A stretch of DNA of 64,000 nucleotides. Source: Metabacillus arenae (GTDB taxonomy: Bacteria; Bacillota; Bacilli; Bacillales; Bacillaceae). This document shows positions 18,976 to 29,187 of the stretch, in pieces (position 1 is the stretch's first letter; every line of letters begins with the position of its first letter). Made by a program: the position numbers and the translations under genes. The stretch is taken from positions 62,001 through 126,000 of the forward strand of contig NZ_JACXAI010000006.1 of the NCBI RefSeq assembly GCF_014773385.1, given 5' to 3'. Below the pieces are notes generated by a model. It was not told the DNA's origin, searched no databases, and was given only the letters and a program-made list of their open reading frames with translations.

Positions 18976-19716
18976 GTGATGAGGTTAATGAAACCGAAAG
19001 TAAAATTAAGAGCTAGTTTTGCCGTTATAACGGCTATTTTCGGGTTTATGCTTGCTATTCAATTTCAGTCAATTAAAGAGCCCGTTGTTCGTGAAACAAG
19101 GGATATATGGCAGATCCAAGAAGACCTTTCCAAGGAACAACAGCTGCAGCTGGAATTACTGGCTGAAATAAGAAAATATGAGCAGCTTATTAAAAACTAT
19201 GAGGACGAAGTAAGTGATAGTTCTGAAACAGCTTTAAATGAAACTCTTAATCAGCTCAAAGAAGATGCTGGTTTATCGGAAGTAAGCGGCAAAGGTATTG
19301 TTATAAAAATAAAGCCGCTTATGAAGGAAGAGCTTTTAGGCGCGGAGCTGGAAAATGTTTCACCTGATTTAATTAAGCGTCTAATAAATGAGCTTAATTC
19401 GTATGAAGCTGACCATATTTCCATTAATGGGAGAAGACTGGTCAACACGTCCGTTATTAGAGACATTAATCAAATAACAAAAATTGACGGATACAGCTTA
19501 AACACATATCCCATCGAAATAAAGGTGATTGGGAAAGATCCAGAGAAGCTTTACAACCGAATGAGCGCATCCACTATTGGGGATTTATTTGCACTTGATA
19601 ACCTAGTCCTTGACATCACTCAACCAGATGAAAACTTGATCATTCCTGCCTATGACGAATCAATCCGTGTAAAGCATTTAAAACCAGTTAAGACAGAAAA
19701 AGGAGGGGAGAGCTAA
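18976..19716 (+). CDS. ylxX: DUF881 family protein YlxX
   Basis: This is a paralogue of the preceding gene: N-terminal membrane helix (ASFAVITAIFGFMLAIQF), coiled coil at about residues 45-85, and a DUF881 domain with GKGIVIKIKPL and EADHISINGRRL. It is 246 aa if GTG 18976 is used; ATG 18979 or ATG 18988 are alternatives and the ribosome binding site does not clearly decide. The function is unknown. The tandem ylxW-ylxX pair and the overlapping stop/ribosome binding site with sbp (2 bp gap) match B. subtilis. Confidence 0.87.
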   Translation: MMRLMKPKVKLRASFAVITAIFGFMLAIQFQSIKEPVVRETRDIWQIQEDLSKEQQLQLELLAEIRKYEQLIKNYEDEVSDSSETALNETLNQLKEDAGLSEVSGKGIVIKIKPLMKEELLGAELENVSPDLIKRLINELNSYEADHISINGRRLVNTSVIRDINQITKIDGYSLNTYPIEIKVIGKDPEKLYNRMSASTIGDLFALDNLVLDITQPDENLIIPAYDESIRVKHLKPVKTEKGGES

Positions 19717-19718
19717 AG

Positions 19719-20081
19719 ATGTGGCTTCCAATTATAGGCTTGATTTTAGGAATCTTTTTAGGTCTATTAACAGAATTAAGAATTCCCTCCGAATATTCCA
19801 ATTATCTTTCTGTCGCGATCTTAGCGGCTCTTGATACACTTTTAGGCGGAATACGAGCACACCTGCAAAATATTTATGATGAAATGGTGTTTGTGTCTGG
19901 CTTTTTCTTTAATATTATTTTAGCTGCAAGTTTAGCTTTTCTAGGTGTTCATCTTGGTGTAGACTTATATTTAGTGGCTATGTTTGCATTTGGGGTAAGG
20001 TTGTTCCAGAACATAGCGGTTATTCGAAGATTGATTTTATCAAAATGGAGTCTTTCAAGAGAAAAGTTGAAAAAAAGTTAA
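19719..20081 (+). CDS. sbp: Small basic membrane protein Sbp (DUF1290)
   Basis: Sbp is a small basic integral membrane protein of unknown role, conserved next to ftsA in Bacilli. The 120-aa product has three hydrophobic segments (about residues 2-18, 58-78 and 80-97) and a basic C-terminus (LSKWSLSREKLKKS). The signature LDTLLGGIRAHLQ is present. The start ATG 19719 lies just after AAGGAGGGGAGAG. The length is close to the roughly 121 aa of B. subtilis. Confidence 0.9.
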   Translation: MWLPIIGLILGIFLGLLTELRIPSEYSNYLSVAILAALDTLLGGIRAHLQNIYDEMVFVSGFFFNIILAASLAFLGVHLGVDLYLVAMFAFGVRLFQNIAVIRRLILSKWSLSREKLKKS

Positions 20082-20308
20082 TTTCTAAAAAGGGAAAAAA
20101 GCGGTTATGCCGAATACAACAAAGAAAGAAAAGACTTTTTCTAATAGTTTTTTCGTTCCCAAAAATGATTAGTCGTTTTATTTGGGGAGCTAGTTTTTCA
20201 TAAGTTTGGACAGTTTTTCCTGTTACATACTTGTAATACTAGAATGATTGTATTGTTGTAGAACAAATAATAGAATAGAAATGATAGATGGTAAGGAGGT
20301 GCCATAGA

Positions 20309-21595
20309 ATGAACAACAACGAAATATTTGTAAGTCTTGACATCGGTACATCCAGCGTTAAAGTCATAATCGGTGAAATGTCCGATGAAAATCTAAATAT
20401 TATTGGGGTTGGGAATGTTCAATCTCAAGGGCTTAGAAAAGGATCGATTGTGGATATAGATGAAACTGTTCATTCTATTCGTAAAGCAATCGAACAGGCC
20501 GAAAGAATGATTGGTGTTTCTATTGACCGTGTTATCGTCGGTGTGAACGGTAATCATATTCAGGTTCAAGATACTCATGGAGTAGTAGCAGTATCAAGTG
20601 AGAATAAAGAAATATCTGGTGAAGATATAAAACGCGTAATGGAAGCCGCCCAGGTCATCTCAATACCGCCGGAACAATTAATTATTGATATTATTCCAAG
20701 GCAGTTTATCGTAGACGGCCGGGATGAGATAACAGATCCTAAAAAAATGCTGGGTGTTCGTTTAGAAGTAGAAGGAACCCTGATAACCGGCTCCAAAACG
20801 ATTTTACATAATCTTTTAAGATGCGTTGATCGAGCAAATTTAGAAGTTTCTGATATATGTCTCCAGCCTTTGGCAGCTGGTTCTGTAGCTCTTTCTAAAG
20901 ATGAGAAGAATTTAGGTGTTGCTTCGATAGATATCGGCGGAGGCTCAACAACGATAGCTGTCTTTGAAGAGGGTCACTTAACTTCAACCAGCGTATTGCC
21001 TGTTGGCGGTGAAAATATTACAAAAGATTTATCAATCGGTCTTCGAACTTCAACTGAAGAAGCGGAAAGAATTAAAATGAAGCATGGCCATGCCTTTTAT
21101 GATTTTGCATCAGAAGATGAGATATTTGAAGTTTCCATTATTGGAACGGATCAAAAGCAACAGTTTAGCCAATTAGATATTTCTGATATTATAGAAGCTA
21201 GATTAGAAGAAATACTTGAGATGATTAGGCAGGAACTAAGAAGAATGGGTGTTCGTGATCTGGCTGGGGGCTTCGTGCTAACCGGCGGAACAGTGAATCT
21301 TCCAGGAGTTTTAGAACTATCTCAAGCTGTTCTTCAAAATAATGTTAGAATTGCAAAGCCTGATTATATTGGAGTAAGAGAGCCGCAGTATATGACAGGT
21401 GTCGGTTTAATTAAATTTGCTTACAAGAATGCGAAAATTCAAGGCAGAAATATAGGTTCAAATGTACCAGTAGAAACGAAAGAAGTAGCGGCTACAAGGG
21501 AAGAAAAAGTACAGCGTTCAAAGCCTAAGGAACAACCAAAAGGGGAAAAGAAAGAAAGTAAAATGAAGAAAATTTTTGGTTATTTCTTTGAATGA
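20309..21595 (+). CDS. ftsA: Cell division protein FtsA
   Basis: FtsA is an actin-like ATPase that anchors FtsZ filaments to the membrane and recruits later division proteins. The start ATG 20309 (MNNNEIFVSLDIGTS) follows a very strong AAGGAGGTG (20293-20301), giving 428 aa. A reading from 20288 would run through the ribosome binding site. The actin-fold phosphate loops SLDIGTSSVKV (residues 8-18) and SIDIGGGSTTIAVF are clear, with GGFVLTGGTVNLPG further on. A charged linker leads to the C-terminal amphipathic membrane-targeting helix MKKIFGYFFE. The 227-bp upstream gap probably holds its promoter, but I could not assign one confidently. Confidence 0.96.
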   Translation: MNNNEIFVSLDIGTSSVKVIIGEMSDENLNIIGVGNVQSQGLRKGSIVDIDETVHSIRKAIEQAERMIGVSIDRVIVGVNGNHIQVQDTHGVVAVSSENKEISGEDIKRVMEAAQVISIPPEQLIIDIIPRQFIVDGRDEITDPKKMLGVRLEVEGTLITGSKTILHNLLRCVDRANLEVSDICLQPLAAGSVALSKDEKNLGVASIDIGGGSTTIAVFEEGHLTSTSVLPVGGENITKDLSIGLRTSTEEAERIKMKHGHAFYDFASEDEIFEVSIIGTDQKQQFSQLDISDIIEARLEEILEMIRQELRRMGVRDLAGGFVLTGGTVNLPGVLELSQAVLQNNVRIAKPDYIGVREPQYMTGVGLIKFAYKNAKIQGRNIGSNVPVETKEVAATREEKVQRSKPKEQPKGEKKESKMKKIFGYFFE

Positions 21596-21640
21596 TCAGC
21601 GAGGCGCAGGAAGTTATATGATGGATTAGGAGGATTTTGC

Positions 21641-22789
21641 ATGTTGGAGTTTGAAACAAATATTGATGGCTTAGCTACCATAAAAGTGATTGGGGTTGGC
21701 GGTGGAGGAAACAACGCTGTTAATCGTATGATAGAGCATGGTGTACAAGGAGTAGAATTTATCGCGGTTAACACAGATGCTCAAGCTTTAAACTTATCAA
21801 AAGCAGAAACAAAAATGCAAATTGGTTCAAAAATAACTCGTGGATTAGGGGCAGGCGCTAATCCTGAAGTTGGTAAAAAGGCAGCTGAAGAAAGCAAAGA
21901 ACAAATCGAAGAAGCATTAAGAGGCGCTGATATGGTCTTTGTAACAGCTGGAATGGGAGGCGGAACAGGAACTGGTGCTGCACCTGTTATTGCGCAAATT
22001 TCAAAGGATTTAGGTGCGTTAACTGTAGGTGTTGTTACGAGACCGTTTACATTTGAAGGACGCAAACGGGCTATGCAGGCTGCTGGCGGAATAACCTCCA
22101 TGAAGGAAGCAGTAGATACGCTTATTGTTATTCCAAATGACCGTTTATTAGAAATTGTTGATAAAAATACACCGATGCTGGAAGCATTTAGAGAAGCAGA
22201 TAATGTATTACGTCAAGGTGTACAAGGTATTTCTGAGTTAATTGCGACTCCGGGACTTATCAATCTTGACTTTGCAGATGTGAAGACAATCATGTCCAAT
22301 AAAGGCTCTGCCTTAATGGGAATCGGCATAGCTACTGGTGAGAGCCGGGCAGCTGAAGCTGCGAAAAAGGCTATCTCCAGCCCGCTGCTTGAAACATCAA
22401 TTGATGGTGCACAGGGTGTCATTATGAACATCACAGGTGGAACTAACCTAAGTCTATATGAAGTTCAAGAAGCAGCTGACATCGTTGCATCTGCTTCAGA
22501 TCAAGATGTAAATATGATTTTTGGTTCTGTCATGAACGAAAATCTAAAGGACGAAGTCGTTGTGACTGTCATTGCAACCGGGTTTAGTGAACATGAACTT
22601 GCCCAAAGTAAACCTTCTCGTCCATTTGGTGGTACTGGAAAGCCTCAAGGATCTTCTTCCCCTTCACCTAAGCGTGAATTGAAGAGAGAAGAGCCTGTTC
22701 AAGAGCCTATGCACCGCGGCGGGTCACAGCAAGCTGATGACACACTTGATATTCCTACATTTTTACGAAACCGGAATAGACGGAGATAG
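21641..22789 (+). CDS. ftsZ: Cell division GTPase FtsZ
   Basis: FtsZ is the tubulin homologue whose GTP-dependent filaments form the Z ring. The 382-aa product equals the B. subtilis length. The N-terminal [17 protein letters not shown], the tubulin signature [10 protein letters not shown] and the T7 loop region ([11 protein letters not shown]) are all present. A variable linker rich in Ser/Pro/Lys leads to the C-terminal peptide [17 protein letters not shown], which binds FtsA and SepF. The ATG at 21641 follows AGGAGG. It is the last dcw gene here; the next clear terminator is at 22996-23028. Confidence 0.98.
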   Translation: MLEFETNIDGLATIKVIGVGGGGNNAVNRMIEHGVQGVEFIAVNTDAQALNLSKAETKMQIGSKITRGLGAGANPEVGKKAAEESKEQIEEALRGADMVFVTAGMGGGTGTGAAPVIAQISKDLGALTVGVVTRPFTFEGRKRAMQAAGGITSMKEAVDTLIVIPNDRLLEIVDKNTPMLEAFREADNVLRQGVQGISELIATPGLINLDFADVKTIMSNKGSALMGIGIATGESRAAEAAKKAISSPLLETSIDGAQGVIMNITGGTNLSLYEVQEAADIVASASDQDVNMIFGSVMNENLKDEVVVTVIATGFSEHELAQSKPSRPFGGTGKPQGSSSPSPKRELKREEPVQEPMHRGGSQQADDTLDIPTFLRNRNRRR

Positions 22790-22995
22790 AACGGTAAGCT
22801 TAAGAAACCTCTTGATTAGCCAATAAGGAGCACAAGTCGAGCTTTACGAAAATGCTGGTCCGGATTGTTTCAGGACTAAAGAAGCGGGCTTGGCGCTGAC
22901 AGGGTATTGGCGGCATTTCTTATGACAATGGCGAAAATACCGTGTCCTAACTATTGGTACCGGTTTAATTAAATTTAAAAATTCTAAATCCAATT
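22790..22995. other. ftsZ 3' spacer, no gene seen
   Basis: About 200 bp follow ftsZ before the terminator. The stretch contains ordinary-composition sequence with fragments (GAGCACAAGTCGAGC, GCTTGGCGCTGAC) that vaguely recall the dispersed repeat family at 36055 and 39116, but the match is too weak to call. No gene or strong hairpin was found. Confidence 0.4.
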
Positions 22996-23028
22996 AAGAG
23001 CATGGTTAAAAAGACCATGCTCTTTTAA
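22996..23028 (+). terminator. Intrinsic terminator downstream of ftsZ
   Basis: AAGAGCATGGT (22996-23006) pairs perfectly with ACCATGCTCTT (23014-23024) across a 7-nt loop and is followed by TTAATTGTTT. This is the clearest end point for dcw transcription. The next 500 bp to bpr are AT-rich with no gene. Confidence 0.8.
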
Positions 23029-23556
23029 TTGTTTAATAGGCTTAAAGTTTCTGCTTAATGATAGGAATCTTTTTTATGATATAAGCATTTATGTCAAACA
23101 GTTCTTAATTCATATAGTAAAAGTCAAATTAGAGAGATCTTTTTCCCTAAAAATAACAATTATCTCATTCTTTAGACTCTCTTTAATCAAAAGCAATCCT
23201 GTTCTAAAAATAGAGGTAAAAAGGTTCAAAATAAGGATTTTTCATAAACTTATAAACTCATAATTTTTATTATAGGGAAAAGGTAATGGGATATTCCTCC
23301 ATTTATCTTATTTTTTAACCATTTGGACCGTTGGCCTTCCTCGAAGCAGTCTTTTTCCCCAATTTCCTAATCTTGTATTTTACCTCCATTATTACTAAAT
23401 TCTGAAAATAGAGAATATTGCGTCATAAAATGACATAAATCATCTATTTCCTTATGTACGATAATTGTAGCTGCTTAGAATTACATAGTAAAGATTTGAA
23501 TTGAAAGGAGGAGCAAGTTAGCTGATTAAATGAACTTGAGAGAGGAGAAATAGTTG
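23029..23556. other. AT-rich bpr upstream region
   Basis: No gene is visible in these roughly 530 bp. The sequence is markedly AT-rich and presumably carries the bpr promoter. GATAAT near 23460, preceded by TGTAC, is a possible -10 element, but no convincing -35 was found. A strong GAAAGGAGG (23501-23509) lies about 48 bp before the bpr start and does not precede a credible ORF. Confidence 0.35.
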
Positions 23557-26500
23557 ATGATATCACTCAGAAAAACAATGTATCTCATTTTTAATTTCAC
23601 ACTAGTTTTCTCTTTATTTTTTCCTGGAATGGTATCAGGTCAAATCAATTCAAACTCAGTTTCATTAAAAGAACAAGTCAGTGAAACAAAATCATTAAAA
23701 TCGAAAATAACTCAATCTCTTTATAATCAGTATAAAAAAGAAGAAAAAGTAACGTTTTTAATCAAATTAAAGGATCAAGTAAATTCAGTTGAAGTGGCAA
23801 AAAAAGCAGCCGAAAAAGCTAAACAGAAAAAAGCCTTGTCCCTTCAAACTGAATTGGAAAAGAGGTCTGCAATCGTTTCTGCTCTTCGTTCTAAGGCAGC
23901 TGAAACACAAGCTAACCTAAAAGTATTTCTTGAAAAGCAACAAAAAGATGGAAAAGTTGAAGACATTCAATCATTCTATATTGTAAATGGGATGGCAGTT
24001 ACAGCGGGTAAAACAATAATGGAACAAATTGCTGCTTTTCCTGAAGTTGAGAAAGTCCTTCCTAATGAAACGAGGGAATTACACGCAGGCGTTGAAAATG
24101 TAAAGGTTGATGTAAAATCAACTGCTAATAAAGCTATGAAAACGAAAGCATCAACTAATTCAATTGAATGGAATATTGACAGAGTTGGTGCTCCGTCTGT
24201 CTGGGAAATGGGTATTGATGGAACAGGAACGGTCGTTGCCTCGATTGATACTGGTGTTCAGTGGGATCATCCGGCATTAAAGGAAAAGTACAGAGGATAC
24301 CATTCTGGTAACCCAGAACAGCTGAATCATGAGTTTAACTGGTTTGATGCAACAGTTGGAGAAGCAGCCCCATATGATGATAATGGTCATGGTACACATG
24401 TAACTGGGACAATGGTTGGGTCAGAGCCAGATGGATCAAATCAAATAGGTGTAGCCCCAGGCGCAAAATGGATTGCTGTAAAAGCTTTTTCTGAAAACGG
24501 GGGAACAGATGTAGACATTTTAGAAGCAGGGGAATGGATACTAGCACCTAAAGATGCAGAAGGCAACCCTCATCCAGAAATGGCTCCTGATGTTGTAAAC
24601 AATTCTTGGGGTGGGGGACCTGGACTAGATGAATGGTACCGGGAAATGGTCCAAACTTGGCGTGCTGCTGATATTTTCCCTGAATTTTCAGCTGGGAACA
24701 CCACTCTAACGAACCCAGGAGGTCCTGAATCAGTAGCAAACCCTGCAAATTACCCTGAATCTTTTGCAACGGGAGCTACCGACATAAATAATTTGTTAGC
24801 AAGCTTTTCCTTACAAGGACCTTCTCCATATGATGAAGTGAAGCCCGAAATATCTGCACCAGGTGTAAATATCCGTTCAGCTGTTCCAGGAAGCAATTAT
24901 GAAGGCGGATGGAATGGGACGTCAATGGCAGGACCGCATGTTTCTGCTATTGCCGCACTTCTTAGACAAGTTGATGCTTCTTTAACAGTAGATGAAATCG
25001 AAGAAATTTTGCTTGCTACTGCCACGCCTCTAACCGATTCTACTTTCCCGGAATCACCAAACAATGGTTATGGTCATGGGTTGGTAAATGCACATGATGC
25101 CGTTGCATCTCTCTTAACAGGATTAGGTAAAGTAAAAGGGCAAGTAGCGAAAGAAGGGGAAGACCTAGATGCCCCTACATTCAAGCATCAAGCTCCAGAA
25201 GAAACCTTCTTTGGTTTGAACTTACCCCTTTCAATTGAAGTTCAAGATAATATTTCTGTTATAAACGTAACGCTCGCATTTCATACAGGGGATGGAAACT
25301 GGGAGACTATTGAAGCTGTCCGATCAGAAGGAGATTTCAAGAGCGGAGTCTATGAAGCTGTCATTCCTGGGGATGCCGTATCTGGCGAACAGCTAACTTA
25401 TAAATGGGCTATCGATGATTTTGGCGCAAATTCAGTCGAATCAGAAACGTACCAAGTAGCGGTATTGCCAGGCATTTCTGTTGGATATGAACAAGACTTT
25501 GAATCACATCCAACTGGATGGAATTCAAACGGAACAAAAAATGTATGGGAGTGGGGGATACCTACAACTGGTCCTGGGAATGCAGTTTCAGGTGAGAAAG
25601 TTTATGCAACAAATATTGATGGGAACTATCAAAGCTCGGCTAATATGAATTTATTAATGCCGCCGATTGACTTACCAGAAAATAGCTCGGCTTACTTGCA
25701 ATTTAAACAGTGGCATGAACTTGAAAACAATTATGATTTCGGTCATGTGTTTGTTTCAACTGATCAAGAAAACTGGACACAACTCCTCCGAGTTAATGGC
25801 ACAACCAGCGGATGGATAGATGGAGAAATCGATTTGTCAGAATATGCTGGCGAAAGAATTTACATTTCTTTTAACGTTACAACAGATGGCAGTGTAGTTA
25901 AGCAAGGATGGTACTTGGATGATGTGAAACTTTCCAATGAAGCAATAGGTTCAACAAATAAAGCACAGTTAGGGATAACTAAGCAAGAAAAAGCCAAAGC
26001 TTCTGTAAAATCTAAAAAAGAAAAAGTCAATCCAGACAAAATGAAGCCTTTTAAACAACTTGTGATAACAAAAGAGCAAATTGATCATGACGCAAAGCCG
26101 GCCATACTTCCAATGAAAGCACAAGTAAGTGTACTTGAGACGGGGAAATCCACTTATTCAAGCTTGCAAGATGGAAGTTATGAGCTTACTCATGGGGCTG
26201 GTGATTATACATTACAAGCAGAGGCTTATGGATACCGTTCTCTAACCAAGCCCGTCACAGTTGAACGAGATGGGGTAACAGAAGCTAACTTTATCTTAGA
26301 AGAATTGCCCAAAGGCCAAGTAAGTGGAGTTGTTACAAGCTTAGCTACAAGTGAGCCTGTATCGGGTGCGACCATCTATCTTGTTGAGGATGCAGCAATT
26401 ACTCCTGTGAAAACAAACGAAAACGGCGAATATTCCCTGAATGCATATGAAGGCACATATACTCTTAAAATAATTGCTCCTTCTTTCTACAGTCAGGAAG

Positions 26501-27897
26501 CTACAATAGAAGTTAGGGATGAAACAACTGTGCAAAACTTCGAACTAAAGCCATACATCGGATATCCTGGTGAAATTGGGTATGATGATGGAACCGCTGA
26601 AAATGCTCGTGCATTTTTTGATGCAGGCAGTGGATGGGCTGTAAAAATGAGCCTTGCTGAAGGAAAAGAAAGAGCAATGATCACATCTGGAATGTTCCGT
26701 TTCTGGAATACAGAATGGCCAGTACCTGGAGGAACAGACTTTCAAGTAGCCATTTATGATACTTCTGGTACTGATGATGCGCCTGGCAAGAAATTAGCCG
26801 GTCCTTTTGACGCGACAGCCCTTCGAAATGGGGAATGGACAGAAGTTGACTTGTCTGAGCATGGAATTATGGTAGACGGTGACTTCTACATGGTTTATTT
26901 CCAATCTGCTCCAAATCCAAATGCCCCAGGATTGGGAACAGATGAAGATGGTGAAAATGCTGGCCGAAGCTGGCAATTTACAGGTGGAATGTGGTCACCT
27001 TCAGCAGAAGAGGAAGGAAATTATATGATCCGTGCAGGAGTTAATTATGAAGTGACAGCTCCAGAAATCACTTCACCAAAAGACGGATCATATACAAGTG
27101 AGGAGCGAATCACCATTGAAGGAAATTCAGCTCCGACAACACAAGTCCATATTTACAATGGGAAAAAAGAAGCTGCTTTTGCAGAAACAACTGAAGATGG
27201 AACGTTCTCTTCTGAAGTTACCTTACAAAATGGTGAGAATATTTTAACTGCCAAAGCGTCAACAGGTGCTGGTATGACAGATGCTTCAGAAGCAGTTAAA
27301 GTGACACTTGATCAAAGTAAGCCTAAATTAACAATAGATAGTCCTAAAAATGGTGACAAACTGAATTCTGAAGCAGCTACAGTGGAAGGAACCGTTCAAG
27401 ATGAAAATCTTGCTTGGGTAAAGGTAAATGGCAAAAAAGCAAAGATAGAAAATGGAGAATACAGCCGTAGAATTTTACTTGAAAACGGCACAAATGTAAT
27501 AAAAGTAGTGGCTCAAGATAAAGCGGGAAATCGGGTAAATAAAAAGGTTACGATAGATGTAAATTTTGAAGCTCCTATACTTGAAAATGTGAAGCCAACC
27601 GAAGACCATTATTTGAAATCAGGAGAATCGGTCAAAATAGAATTTGATAGTGCCCCTGGGTTGGATGCGACCTTCATTATTCGCATGCCTTTGACAAATG
27701 CGAAAGCGTCTATACAAAATGCTAATGAACTGCCAATGAGAGAAGCATCTCCAGGCTACTATGTTGGCTACTGGACAGCACCATCTAACTTAAAAGCAGA
27801 TGGGGCAGAAATAGAAGTTATTGCTATAGATGAATTTGGTCATGATACGAGGGAAACAGCAGTAGGAAAACTGTTTATTAACGTAAAGAAACCTTAA
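23557..27897 (+). CDS. bpr: Bacillopeptidase F-like secreted subtilase Bpr
   Basis: A large secreted serine protease of the S8 subtilisin family. From ATG 23557 (after AGGAG at 23543-23547; a TTG at 23554 adds one residue) it is 1446 aa; B. subtilis Bpr is about 1433. Order: a signal peptide (about 1-28, hydrophobic core LIFNFTLVFSLFFPGMV), an inhibitor-type propeptide, then the catalytic domain. Its triad is Asp231 (SIDTGV), His278 (GHGTH) and Ser456 (GTSMAGP), with Asn in VVNNSWGG as oxyanion residue. C-terminal to this are a jelly-roll domain resembling those of immune-inhibitor-A proteases (near EQDFESHPTGW), a Lys-rich linker, carboxypeptidase-regulatory-like beta domains (SGVVTSLATSEPVSGATIY), and two Ig-like repeats (SPKDGSYTSEERITIEG, SPKNGDKLNSEAATVEG). 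It lies between ftsZ and spoIIGA, as in B. subtilis. Confidence 0.94.
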   Translation: MISLRKTMYLIFNFTLVFSLFFPGMVSGQINSNSVSLKEQVSETKSLKSKITQSLYNQYKKEEKVTFLIKLKDQVNSVEVAKKAAEKAKQKKALSLQTELEKRSAIVSALRSKAAETQANLKVFLEKQQKDGKVEDIQSFYIVNGMAVTAGKTIMEQIAAFPEVEKVLPNETRELHAGVENVKVDVKSTANKAMKTKASTNSIEWNIDRVGAPSVWEMGIDGTGTVVASIDTGVQWDHPALKEKYRGYHSGNPEQLNHEFNWFDATVGEAAPYDDNGHGTHVTGTMVGSEPDGSNQIGVAPGAKWIAVKAFSENGGTDVDILEAGEWILAPKDAEGNPHPEMAPDVVNNSWGGGPGLDEWYREMVQTWRAADIFPEFSAGNTTLTNPGGPESVANPANYPESFATGATDINNLLASFSLQGPSPYDEVKPEISAPGVNIRSAVPGSNYEGGWNGTSMAGPHVSAIAALLRQVDASLTVDEIEEILLATATPLTDSTFPESPNNGYGHGLVNAHDAVASLLTGLGKVKGQVAKEGEDLDAPTFKHQAPEETFFGLNLPLSIEVQDNISVINVTLAFHTGDGNWETIEAVRSEGDFKSGVYEAVIPGDAVSGEQLTYKWAIDDFGANSVESETYQVAVLPGISVGYEQDFESHPTGWNSNGTKNVWEWGIPTTGPGNAVSGEKVYATNIDGNYQSSANMNLLMPPIDLPENSSAYLQFKQWHELENNYDFGHVFVSTDQENWTQLLRVNGTTSGWIDGEIDLSEYAGERIYISFNVTTDGSVVKQGWYLDDVKLSNEAIGSTNKAQLGITKQEKAKASVKSKKEKVNPDKMKPFKQLVITKEQIDHDAKPAILPMKAQVSVLETGKSTYSSLQDGSYELTHGAGDYTLQAEAYGYRSLTKPVTVERDGVTEANFILEELPKGQVSGVVTSLATSEPVSGATIYLVEDAAITPVKTNENGEYSLNAYEGTYTLKIIAPSFYSQEATIEVRDETTVQNFELKPYIGYPGEIGYDDGTAENARAFFDAGSGWAVKMSLAEGKERAMITSGMFRFWNTEWPVPGGTDFQVAIYDTSGTDDAPGKKLAGPFDATALRNGEWTEVDLSEHGIMVDGDFYMVYFQSAPNPNAPGLGTDEDGENAGRSWQFTGGMWSPSAEEEGNYMIRAGVNYEVTAPEITSPKDGSYTSEERITIEGNSAPTTQVHIYNGKKEAAFAETTEDGTFSSEVTLQNGENILTAKASTGAGMTDASEAVKVTLDQSKPKLTIDSPKNGDKLNSEAATVEGTVQDENLAWVKVNGKKAKIENGEYSRRILLENGTNVIKVVAQDKAGNRVNKKVTIDVNFEAPILENVKPTEDHYLKSGESVKIEFDSAPGLDATFIIRMPLTNAKASIQNANELPMREASPGYYVGYWTAPSNLKADGAEIEVIAIDEFGHDTRETAVGKLFINVKKP

Positions 27898-27915
27898 AAT
27901 AATTAACAACAGCAA

Positions 27916-27945
27916 GGTACCAGGTACCTTTGGGTACCAGGTACC
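27916..27945. repeat. GGTACC palindromic hairpin repeat after bpr
   Basis: GGTACCAGGTACC occurs twice in direct orientation (27916-27928 and 27933-27945). Each unit is nearly self-complementary, so the whole can fold into a hairpin and may end bpr transcription, although no T tract follows. A related element lies at 39829-39858. Confidence 0.65.
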
Positions 27946-28040
27946 GTACATCCGTATATCAATTCCCGCCTCTAACCTCTCACTTCTATAAATACCAGTT
28001 CTATTTAGTACATTCTCACGTAAAAATAAGAGGAGACTTA

Positions 28041-28128
28041 AACGACAAAAACTTATCATATCTCTCAAAAATTGTAGGTTTTACGCAACATCAAGTGACA
28101 GACTTCCTCATCCCCTCTGCTTTATACT
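28041..28128 (+). promoter_or_regulatory. spoIIG operon promoter with 22-bp spacer and possible Spo0A box
   Basis: GTGACA (28095-28100) and TATACT (28123-28128) are exactly 22 bp apart. An over-long spacer is the known hallmark of the B. subtilis spoIIG promoter, which sigma-A RNA polymerase uses only when Spo0A-phosphate is bound. AACGACAAA at 28041-28049 is, on the other strand, TTTGTCGTT, matching the 0A box consensus TTTGTCRAA at seven of nine positions, about 90 bp before the expected start site near 28135. Confidence 0.6.
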
Positions 28129-28194
28129 AGTTTCAAACAGCACATGAGTAGTAGAGAAATCATTCGCGAAATACAAATAAGGGATGGACGCTTT

Positions 28195-29130
28195 TTGGCT
28201 ATTTATTTAGATGTGATATGGTTTTTAAACTTCTGTTTTGATTTGCTCCTTCTCTTGTTGACTGGAATTCTCTTAAAAAGAAAGATCATTAAATGGCGTT
28301 TAGTAATTGGAGGTTTGATTGGAGCAAGTATTGTGCTCTTTATGTTCTCACCGTTATCTTATTATGTCACACATCCTTTTGGAAAAATGATTATTTCTCT
28401 TTTAATGGTTTACTCTGCATTTGGTTTTAAACGATTCCGGTATTTTGTTCAAAATACTTTAACATTCTATTTTGTAACATTTATGGTTGGCGGAGGCATG
28501 CTAGGCTTTCATTATTTTCTTCAAACTGAAAATCAAATTGTGGATGGGGTTCTCATGACTCAAACTTCCGGTTTTGGAGATCCGATAAGCTGGCTTTTCG
28601 TAGTACTTGGATTTCCGGCGATATGGTATTTTTCTAGAAAAAGAATAGATGACCTGGAAACGAAGAAAATTCAGTATGATGAAATCATTCAAGTGTCTAT
28701 TTATCTGACAAAAGATATTCACATGCAAATCAGAGGATTGATTGATAGCGGAAACCAACTGTATGACCCTATCACGAAAAATCCCGTCATGATTTTGGAT
28801 GTTAACAAAATTGCACATCATCTGCCAGAACGATTGGTGGATCATGTGTTGAACCAGGATGTGATGAATGTTTTCTCTACTCCCGACACTGAGGATGATT
28901 TTCCGCTTGCAAACCGGATTCGCCTAATTCCTTATCGAGGAGTTGGACAAAGTCATCAGTTTTTACTAGCTTTAAAGCCTGAATCAATTGTCCTAACAAG
29001 TAAAACAGAGACATACACAGTAAAAAAAGCGTTAATTGGATTGAATGCAACTAATCTTTCAACAGATGGTGATTATGAGTGCATTGTTCATCCTAAAATG
29101 CTCCAGAATACGAGTCAGCAAGTTTCCTAA
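28195..29130 (+). CDS. spoIIGA: Pro-sigma-E processing protease SpoIIGA
   Basis: SpoIIGA is a membrane aspartic protease that removes the pro-sequence of pro-sigma-E in the mother cell after a signal from forespore SpoIIR. I chose TTG 28195 (reading MAIYLDVIWFLNF), preceded by AAGGGATGG (28179-28187), giving 311 aa against 309 in B. subtilis. An ATG at 28144 would add 17 residues without family similarity. The N-terminal half has about five membrane segments. The C-terminal half carries the protease motif LIDSGNQLYDP with its catalytic Asp, then RLIPYRGVGQ and IVHPKML. It is followed by sigE with 57 bp between, forming the spoIIG operon. Confidence 0.95.
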   Translation: MAIYLDVIWFLNFCFDLLLLLLTGILLKRKIIKWRLVIGGLIGASIVLFMFSPLSYYVTHPFGKMIISLLMVYSAFGFKRFRYFVQNTLTFYFVTFMVGGGMLGFHYFLQTENQIVDGVLMTQTSGFGDPISWLFVVLGFPAIWYFSRKRIDDLETKKIQYDEIIQVSIYLTKDIHMQIRGLIDSGNQLYDPITKNPVMILDVNKIAHHLPERLVDHVLNQDVMNVFSTPDTEDDFPLANRIRLIPYRGVGQSHQFLLALKPESIVLTSKTETYTVKKALIGLNATNLSTDGDYECIVHPKMLQNTSQQVS

Positions 29131-29187
29131 TTTGTTATTAATAGTATTATCTTACTCACACTTTAGAAAAATAGAAGGGAGAGGACA

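Noticed and set aside
27930-28130. 66-codon frame upstream of spoIIGA
   Set aside because: It overlaps the spoIIG promoter and GGTACC repeat, and has no ribosome binding site or recognisable product.
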